A stretch of DNA of 64,000 nt from contig OY294069.1 of assembly GCA_958510875.1 (NCBI GenBank), positions 4,960,001 to 5,024,000 on the forward strand, written 5' to 3'. The translations under genes and the position numbers were made by a program. Position 1 is the stretch's first letter. Each line of letters begins with the position of its first letter. The stretch is from Endomychus coccineus (taxonomy: Eukaryota > Arthropoda > Insecta > Coleoptera > Endomychidae). Below, one piece after another: positions 56,493-64,000 of this stretch. The notes below the pieces were generated by a model. That model ran no database searches and was not told the origin of the DNA. It saw only the letters and a list, made by a program, of their open reading frames with translations.

Positions 56493-56542
56493 GAAATAAT
56501 CACCCTTATCCAATGAAAAGTATCGATAAGGGTGATTATTTC
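56493..56542. repeat. Perfect 18-bp hairpin
   Basis: gaaataatcacccttatc (56493-56510) and gataagggtgattatttc (56525-56542) are exact inverted repeats with a 14-nt loop. The aatcacccttatcca core also begins the repeats at 37823 and, as cccttatcca, at 47095. Confidence 0.95.
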
Positions 56543-57339
56543 TTATTTACAGACTTGTAGTTATAGTTGAATAGTGGAAAGGGATTCTTTCTTGTTGTGA
56601 ATACAAAATGTTCAACTTCCTGAAGAGACGTAGGTACTTTAACAGCATGAGATGTTTTGTCGACGCGAACACGGAAAACTTTGCTCTATATGTTATGAAG
56701 AACTACTAGGTATAGGAGTTTCGGAAAGTTATCGTCAACACACTTTAACATAGTTTTCATGTACTCGTATGCAAATTGCGAATAAATATATTTATTCTTC
56801 ATGAAACGATGAACTAATCATCGAAAGGTTGTCTCGTATTTTGGCACAAAGTTCCGATATTACCAACTTCGTATTTACTTGCCGGTTTTCCCGGACAACG
56901 CCATTGTTCAAGTTTCAAGAACATTCAATTAATTTTACTGGTAGCGCAACGAGTTCGGATACACAATTATTGTTGATTGAAAGTGTTGCTATTCGCTTAA
57001 CCTCAAAACACTGACGCTGTGTTACGGAAAATGACCGCAAACTGCACGGATGAGTTCATTTAACTCTTGAACTGTCGGCAACGAGTTAATCACTTTGAAA
57101 GCGTCTTGATGCGAAAACTTGGTCAATGGAGATACTGGATCCTTCGTTCATAGAGACTGCTTTAGCATACTTTAAATCAATAATATCCTACTTTAATAGT
57201 AAATTTCTAACTACGAAATTGCTAAAAACATTGTACACCTCTTCTCTCAGTGCATTAAATCTGGTCTGCCAACCCTATAAAACACTCAGTATCAATGAAA
57301 ATAATCATAACATAGAAGCCAAATCCTACCAAGTGCTTT
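56543..57339. other. Unassigned AT-rich DNA
   Basis: No gene recognised. Confidence 0.5.
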
Positions 57340-57880
57340 GAGAGAGCGAACCAAGAGCGAGAGTTAACTTGCTCTCGGTGTGGATAAGAAAGAATCGCTC
57401 TTGTTGCACGCGTTCTCGACTACGAGAACAAAAGCGAGAGCTACCAGTTCCCGTACTTGCTCTTGTTACTCTCGTTCTCGCTTGACATGAAGTGAATATA
57501 GCTCTTGCCATTCTCTAGACGCGTTCGACATGTCATAATATGTAAGCATGCAACGAATTATTGGCTCACGTCTAGTACTCTAGTGAAGTGAGAGTAACGG
57601 ACAGAATACGTAACAAAAAGAAGCAGACATATCCAACATAGTGTGCTTCTCGAGGACAAACCAAGGGCGAGTCTTGACTTGCTCTCGGCTTGGATGAGAA
57701 ACTCTCGCTTTTGTCGCATCCGTTTCGACTACGAGAACAAGAGAGAGCTAGAAGTTACCAGTTCTCGCTCTTGTTGCTCTCGTCCTAGCTTCATCACAAG
57801 TGAATATACCTCTTGTTTTGCTTTCGACTTGTCATAATATGGAAGCATGCAACAAATTATTGGCTCCAGCTTAGTCTGGT
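57340..57880. repeat. Direct duplication of a CTCTCG-rich unit
   Basis: Unit 1 (about 57344-57565) and unit 2 (about 57655-57870) are about 220 bp each, 308 bp apart. Both share aacttgctctcgg/gacttgctctcgg, cgactacgagaacaa, and gaattattggctc/aaattattggctc. Many gagcgag/ctctcgtt hexamers on both strands make it self-complementary. Confidence 0.8.
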
Positions 57881-57959
57881 CCTGTTGTCAATGACAGTGT
57901 CAATCACAATCAGTAGCAGAGCAATGACAGCCATTTGGAAGATATGTAACTTTTTCATA

Positions 57960-58125
57960 ATCTTGTGAGCCGAGACTGAGAACTGAGACGAGACTTCTGC
58001 TGAAATTCTCGCTCTCGACCTGAAAACTCTAGGAATCGTTCTCGCTAAAGCTGATGTACTCTCGCTCTGAATTTCATCACGAGAACGAGCGTGAAACCGA
58101 AGACTTCTCGCTCTCATGCTAAACA
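57960..58125. repeat. CTCGCTCT-rich stretch
   Basis: Repeated gagac, ctcgctct and gagaacga motifs, of the same style as the adjoining duplication. Probably part of the same element. Confidence 0.55.
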
Positions 58126-59214
58126 CTAAATTCTACCGCAACTAAATACCTCGAAAATATTCTTGTTATACGTCATCTACGAATCATTTGCTCTGGAAAA
58201 TTAAACATTACAATGGTGATAGTTGACATCACAATTGTTAGTAACTTCCGTTAAGTTATCTTTAGACGTAATACGCTCAAACTTGAACGGAAGTCACAAA
58301 TAAAAGTGATACCAACATAGTAATGTTTAATCTCCCAATTTGAATACAATTTCATAACGCACATACTAAGGGATGGAACGATAGGATATTTTAGGATAAG
58401 TTTTCTTATGTCTGAGAATTCATTGATTTTCCTGGTTTACAAATCACATAAAGTTACGTCCAAAATGTTGCTTTCGTTCGAAAATAATTTTCTATGAGAG
58501 CAATCTCACCGTCTGCAAACAAAATTGGAATGAAAAAATTTATTACAGCGCTATTGAAAATTAAAAACTTAATTAAAACGTGCTCCCCTTCTACAAACAT
58601 TCCATTTGCTCGCAAACAAAGTATTCCTATGTTATATTATACATTTGGCAGCGCAACGAGTATGCGGGATGAAGATAAATAACAATGCTCCAAACGTAGA
58701 AAGTGTTTTCTTTTAAGCTAACAAAGATCAAGTACTCTTGCGACTTATGGCACAAAGCGATTTCAGAGAGCTTCTTGTCGAAAAGGGTGCCTGAATTGAG
58801 CTGAAGTGGAGATTTTAAATATAAATATGTATTCAGGCTGAGGAAAATAGCACTTTAATCAGGAAATGATCACTTGAGAAATAAATTCTACGGACGTATT
58901 GATAAATATTTAATAGGATAAACTGAAGCTTAGGATTTATTTTTGAGTGAAAACATAATATTGCAATAATTTATAGTTTAACATCTGAAATTATCCATTT
59001 ATTTTCAAACTTGAATAAAATAATTAAATAATTATTAGAAATAATAAATAAATGTAACTATACATCAAACAAATAGGAGAAAATAGTAACTTACTACGAA
59101 ATAACTAACCTAATAAAACTTCAATAATTTTAGGATTGATGGTTACTGGAATTTTACCTAATTAAATGTGTTTAACTATCGAGAGATTGATTACACAATA
59201 AACTGGTAGCAAAC
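58126..59214. other. Unassigned AT-rich DNA
   Basis: No gene recognised. Confidence 0.5.
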
Positions 59215-59410
59215 GGAACATTTTTAAATATTTGTTGAGCGTTCAATAGGACTTCGTATATTCATTAATTTCTAGGGATTCCAGCAAATTCAATTCATTA
59301 TTTTTATTCTGAATGTGTAAAATCTTAAAATTATCATAAAAGAATCATTATTGCAAGGATATCCAGTGGGATCATAAAATAATTATTCAATTATTATCAA
59401 AGAAATAAAG
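59215..59410 (-). pseudogene. PLE-type C-terminal tail, related to 15350-15830
   Basis: The minus strand has ttttaagattttacacattc, LLESLEINEYTKSY and the ctaccagttta phrase, each matching the end of the GIY-YIG fragment at 15700-15860 in order. The endonuclease core is absent. Confidence 0.55.
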
Positions 59411-60276
59411 CCAAAATCTGTGATAACTGTTGAGTGTTGGGACATATTTATGGCCAGGTACTTAATTTCTAATGCTATATTCATGCCGAGGATATTCCGA
59501 GCTGCTTAAGTAATGACTTACTAAGTTATTTATGGCAAATGATCCTGCCAACGCTTAGTAATTAAGTAATTATTTTCGAAATATACTGAAGTCGGTGCAG
59601 GCCCGAGCGTTGTTTCCTAATCCCTAATATTTTAGCCTCAGCAGTAATCTCGAATATCGCCTCGTCTTACAGAACGAAAAAGGTAAAAAAAGAGAATCGC
59701 AACAACATAAAATAAGCGGCGGAAAAGTGCTCAGCCAGCGGTTTTATATGCGGATATTTATATACAGTTTAATCCGGGAACGTAGATCCCTCTTACGGAA
59801 AAACGGCGGGAATATAACGCGATTACACGCACGGATGAAATGTTTCCATTATTGGAATATCAACATGAATGTGGGTATATTACGGGCTCGGTTATTACGC
59901 TGGATAAATATCTAGGATTGCAAAATCCATTAACAGGCCAAATGAGCTCGAGATAGTGCTAGACAATGATTGCGAATATGATATTATTGGTAGAGATTTT
60001 ATACCCTCAACAACCGCAATATAAACTCCATTACAAGCTTACATGTTAATCAAAGTTCTTCGTTTCCTCATCACACCGTTACACGGACTTTGGTTGTCTG
60101 ATATGTGGGATTTGTTTTGAGAAATATCGTTCCACGTCTATAGGAAAGAATTATTAGTGGGCCTTCAATCAAGGAAATTTGGATATTCCTAATTCTATTT
60201 CATAATGAAATGTGTAGCCATAAAGGTTAATTGTTACGTAGAAAATGATTCAATTCAGCCAACTATAAGTAAAAAG
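59411..60276. other. Unassigned AT-rich DNA
   Basis: No gene recognised. Confidence 0.5.
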
Positions 60277-61047
60277 ATACCGGGATATCAAAAAGTATCT
60301 TGGTCAAGGGTGGTTGTGGAATCTAAAACGTATGTCTTAGTTTACGTTTGAAATAATTATGTCACTGTCACACTGACATCATCAATAACCTACAAATTTC
60401 ATAACTATTTATTTCAGTTGTAAAACAATATTGAATACAAATTAATATAGTAATAAAAATCGTCGAAATGTTAACTTTGAACCTTTTAAAAGGTCGGGAT
60501 AGCCACAAACCGGGTCGAAAACGGTTTTGAAATAGTTAATTTTCGATAAATGGAATGACGTTCACGTGAGAAGCCCGTAGCTCGCGAGTTGGAAAAGTGC
60601 AAAAGTTGTGAACATAGAACTTCTTTACGAGGGCTTTCTGCGTACCGTTTTCGCTCCATGTAGCTAGATTAAGTCGCGATACGCACCCGACGGCCCTTCT
60701 TTTTTCCAAAAATTCCGTTTAAATAGGAAAATTTAATTAACATAGAAGCAGGTACTCTCAGGTCTCAACTGACGCGTAGCGAGCTTCTCGAGGGAAACGT
60801 CAAAATGATTTCTTCCGTAGCTAATTTAGATTAGAATTAGATAATTCGAACCTTCTAATTTCGATAGGCCAAGTGAAAATCCCGGAGTCTGAAGCGCTAG
60901 AGACTTCTGAGTGTTATAACATTCGTATAAAATTGCGAAATTTCGCACTTTTAGAAACTTCAAATTAATTAATTTGACACAAGTAAAGACACACGTTTTA
61001 GATTCCACAACCACCCTTGACCAAGATACTTTTTGATGTCCCGGTAT
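60277..61047. mobile_element. Long-TIR non-autonomous element
   Basis: Begins ataccgggatatcaaaaagt and ends with its reverse complement; the inverted repeats extend about 60 bp (ttggtcaagggtggttgtgg shared exactly) with one or two mismatches. No coding capacity. The interior 60360-60985 is related, reversed, to 38815-39390. No clear TSD, so the superfamily is undetermined. Confidence 0.8.
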
Positions 61048-61454
61048 AATTTTACTAGACACTTATAACCTCGATATACAGGAGATGGTTTAAATCCAAA
61101 CTTTCACAACAATCACAATATATCTTAAATAGTTGACTTCCGCGGATAGCTAATCTTGGCTTCCGGATGGATTCCTCGTCACAATAGTCGACGTTCCGCC
61201 AACCATTGCATGTGTCCTCTTCAGGACAGGCTTGAGGCTTAAACTGAAACTGATTTCTACTGCTTTCTGTAGTCGTATTTATTGTAGGAAAAAATTCTTC
61301 ACGCTACACAGTTCACTGCCTTTATTCCTGTGGTTAACTCTGTTCTGCCACCTGACCTTGCCGTTGTGTGATCATGTGCGAAGTGGAAGTTTCGAGGATG
61401 GGTTCCTAAATTTCGAGAAGGTAATATCCTGAGATACGGTTTAGATTATTTGGA
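61048..61454. other. Unassigned DNA
   Basis: No gene recognised; may include part of the PLE terminal sequence to the right. Confidence 0.4.
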
Positions 61455-61745
61455 TGTTTTAGGATTTCTATCGCTTCAAAATTTTTCGCTGATAGAAGTT
61501 TGAGGTTCGGGCTGGGATTTTAGTCTTTTCGAAAAGGATTTGATGATTAGTGTCAAACTTGTGTTCCGCAAGTTCAGATCTATTGGTGTCACGTAGTCTT
61601 GTACAGCGCTCATGTTCTTCCACACGAGTAGCTACTGTATGGCCTATTTCACCAATGTAGACTTTATCGCAAGAACAGGAAATGTTATGAGTACCTTCTA
61701 AATGAAGAGGGGGAAGGGGACCTTTGATAGGTTTGTGAAACTGAG
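61455..61745 (-). pseudogene. PLE-4 inverted GIY-YIG arm
   Basis: The minus strand reads GTHNISCSCDKVYIGEIGHT, VATRVEEHERCTRLRDTNRS and LAEHKFDTNHQ, with the Y-I-G, R-x-x-E-H and A-x-H positions conserved. It lacks the first tyrosine block (N in place of Y of GIY). The frame continues to a stop near 61475. Confidence 0.8.
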
Positions 61746-61859
61746 ATACTACTACTAGTACTTATAAACTCTCTCGATATCTGTCATCTATTCTCAAACC
61801 TCTTGTAGGTAATTCCAACAGTTTTATCTCAAATTCCTTTCACTTCATTGAAAAATTCC

Positions 61860-62890
61860 AAACGCCAAAAGTTGCTACAGATGATTTGCTCGTCAGCTCC
61901 GACGTCGAATCACTCTTTACCAATGTTCCCATTCCGGACATTTTTTCCATAATTTCTCAACTGTTACCTTCCAGAAACTTTTCAATGAACTTACCATCGT
62001 TAATTGATTTTTGTCTATCTTCAACATAATTTCTGTACGATATCAAGTTTTACGAGCAGTCCTCGGAATCTGCGCCACTTTCTCCGGTCATAGCTAATAC
62101 CTTCATGGAATCTTTTGAACAAGATGCTATTGACTCATCTGTTCCTCAGCCGAAATGTTATCTTAGATATGCCGACGATACTTTCGTTATTTGGCATAAT
62201 GGTCGCGAAAATATTTTTCCCTTCCTCAATAATTTAAATTCATTACATCTCAATATTCATTTTACCATGTAAATTGAAACGAAAGGTTCACTCCCGTTCC
62301 TAGATGTATTACTTATTCGACAGACTGATGGTACTTTGGGGGACATTCTGTGTATCTAAAACCTACTCACACCGATAGATTTCTCAATGGCCTCTCTTAC
62401 AACCATCCTGCTCAAAAGCAATCTGTCATGAACTCCTTGGTACACAGAGTTGTCCACTTATCCCAACTTCAATCCTTAAAATTATAATTAAAACATCTTT
62501 CATCTGTCTTATTATCGAATAATTCATCCCATTATAACATTCAAAAAGCCATAAAGTAATCCACTTCCTGAGCTACAAACCCCTCCGCCTGCTTTATCCA
62601 CTGCTTATCTTCCATGTATTGAAAATATAACAGATCGTATTTCATCTAGGTTTTCCACACTTCCAAAACTATCTCAGTCTTACAAACCTTTCAAAGATGT
62701 CCGTCCTTCCCCCTCTTCATTTAGAAGGTGTCTACAGCATTCCCTGTTCTTGAGGTGAAATCTACATTGGTGAAACAGGTCGTACAGTAGCTACTCGTGT
62801 GGAAGAACAGGAGCGTTGTACAAGACTTCGTAACACCAGTAGATCTGCACTTGCGAAACACAAGCTTGACACTTATCATCAAATCCAAAA
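61860..62890 (+). pseudogene. PLE-4 RT and GIY-YIG endonuclease
   Basis: Plus-strand blocks: DDLLVSSDVESLFTNVPIPD (RT motif A, about 61880), LSPVIANTFME (motif B), YLRYADDTFVIWH (motif C, YADD, about 62170), ETKGSLPFLDVLL, a frameshift, HTDRFLNGLSYNHPAQKQSV, then after many stops GEIYIGETGRTVATRVEEQE and RSALAKHKLD. About ten stops and frameshifts. The order RT then GIY-YIG is diagnostic for PLE. Confidence 0.85.
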
Positions 62891-64000
62891 TTGTTAATAA
62901 TATTAAAAAATATAGCACCTGTAATTGGGAACAGTTTTGTTTGGTATCCCTCTACTACTCTTCAGCTACAGTCGACTAGAAGAAGGAACTTAAATTGGTT
63001 GTATTATAATATAAATAGAATGCCGATAAATTTTTTATCAATCATGTCTCAGATATTCACTATCACAGGTGAGAGATCCCGCTTGACTGTAGATTTTCAT
63101 CCACAAATAGAACTAGATCTTTATTCATATTATTCTATTGCTCTTGTCGAATTGCATATGTAAAATAGTATCCCGAACCTTGCAGAAGGCTTTAATAAAA
63201 TATATTATAAAAATGGGAAGGGTGTCCTACGAGTTGACAGGCATTGCAGCTTTCATAGAAATAGCAGTTTGTGGGCTAGAAGTGAAGCAAGAAGAACGTG
63301 ACCGAAAATTATCAATAAAATTTAACAACACTCTAGACACAGAGCTGAAGAGTGATTCCGAACGATAGTACAAGCAACGAACTATTGGGATTAAGTAAAA
63401 AAAAAATGACACCTGGTGAACTACGTCTATGGTATAGTTCAAACTGTAAGAATGGAGTGTAACTTAACCGCAGAAGCTTATTATATCAATAAGTTAGCTC
63501 ATACGATGTACTAGTTTTTGCCTCCTGTACCACCTGGTACAGGATATTTTGGATGGGTAAATTTTCGTGGACAAGAAGTTATATTGTGGAAGATGAAAAA
63601 GACCGCTAGAGATTATGAGATTACCTTTGAACAACAAATGTAAATTGAAAACTCACCAGCATTCATCATATATATCGAATGCATCTGAGAAGGTTGTTGC
63701 AGATGACGTCACTAGAAAACATGGGATTGGATTTTAGCAATAAGAGATATTCTCATATTTACCTACCATCAATCATTACCTTCAAGGAGAAGGCTGCTTC
63801 TGCAGCATCATTGGAGATTATAAATTTTTCGAAGTCTCTTGGTTACCATGTCGGATTAACTTCAACCAGCAAAACAATGAAGACGTATATGTACCTCGTA
63901 GTAAAAGCACATTCCCAGACTTCAATGCTTGTTGGCTTCGGAATGTATTGCTTTTACTACAAAATACACAATGTACTATTATTCGTTCTGTAGTATGACA
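62891..64000. other. Unassigned AT-rich DNA
   Basis: Frames of 60-104 codons exist (for instance 63679-63993) but none shows a family signature. Confidence 0.45.

Larger units (their letters stand above)
61455..62890 (+). mobile_element. PLE-4, second PLE family, head-to-head
   Basis: Minus-strand GIY-YIG (61455-61745) meets plus-strand RT and GIY-YIG (from about 61750 to 62890). The two GIY-YIG arms (61537-61735 and about 62690-62886) are inverted repeats of about 190 bp with moderate divergence. Protein sequence is far from PLE-1 to -3 (CS-C-x-x-x-Y-I-G-E type). Terminal repeats, TSD and hammerhead were not found; the right arm ends abruptly at 62886. Confidence 0.75.

Noticed and set aside
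63679..63993. 104-codon plus-strand frame
   Set aside because: No recognisable domain or motif; not supported as a gene.

Overview
The window looks like AT-rich arthropod (most likely insect) nuclear DNA. The evidence is animal-type tRNA genes with internal promoters, several non-LTR retrotransposon (LINE) families with microsatellite tails, Penelope-like elements (PLEs) with GIY-YIG endonuclease domains, hAT and KRBA2/Ginger-like DNA transposons, a Helentron-type helicase-endonuclease remnant and part of a gypsy-like LTR element. I found no convincing intact host protein-coding gene. The only genes that look functional are four tRNAs. Almost every long reading frame is a decayed or nested transposable element. 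The order or species cannot be fixed from sequence alone.

Layout. 1-2.3 kb: a three-unit tandem repeat and a LINE relic. 2.3-5.8 kb: a three-level nest of DNA transposons (KRBA2/Ginger-like element containing hAT-A containing hAT-B). 7.0-15.9 kb: LINE pieces, including one of about 3 kb (7.33-10.40 kb) with endonuclease and reverse transcriptase (RT), plus GIY-YIG scraps. 16.0-21.4 kb: two PLE copies of one family, each a head-to-head inverted structure with its own target-site duplication (TSD). 21.4-33.4 kb: a LINE graveyard, with a third five-segment PLE inserted inside a LINE at 27.6-30.2 kb. 34.4-35.6 kb: a MITE and a LINE 3' end. 37.8-40.5 kb: a hammerhead-like repeat, a TTCGAA array and a Helentron coding relic. 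42-43.9 kb: a gypsy-like LTR, primer-binding site and gag. 47.1-47.5 kb: a tandem array of palindromic units. 48.3-49.2 kb: GIY-YIG and LINE scraps. 50.4-51.7 kb: a tRNA-Lys(CTT)/tRNA-Leu(AAG) pair present twice, exactly 1000 bp apart at the Lys genes. 54.0-56.5 kb: a GTF2IRD2-like hAT transposase split by a LINE. 57.3-58.1 kb: a duplicated CTCTCG-rich repeat. 60.3-61.0 kb: a long-TIR element. 61.5-62.9 kb: a PLE of a second family, also head to head.

Most interesting signal. All three copies of the first PLE family carry, near their ends and in both orientations, a 42-nt motif with hammerhead ribozyme organisation: a CUGAUGA core, a stem II closed by a GNRA tetraloop, GAAA, a tiny self-complementary stem III and a matching stem I. 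Seven copies occur, five intact at the core. A second, unrelated hammerhead-like repeat occurs at 37.85 kb, and degenerate forms of it make up the palindromic units of the tandem array at 47.1-47.5 kb. Hammerheads in PLE terminal repeats are known in general. The head-to-head architecture with a constant short end, and the palindromic hammerhead-like array, are the parts most worth checking.
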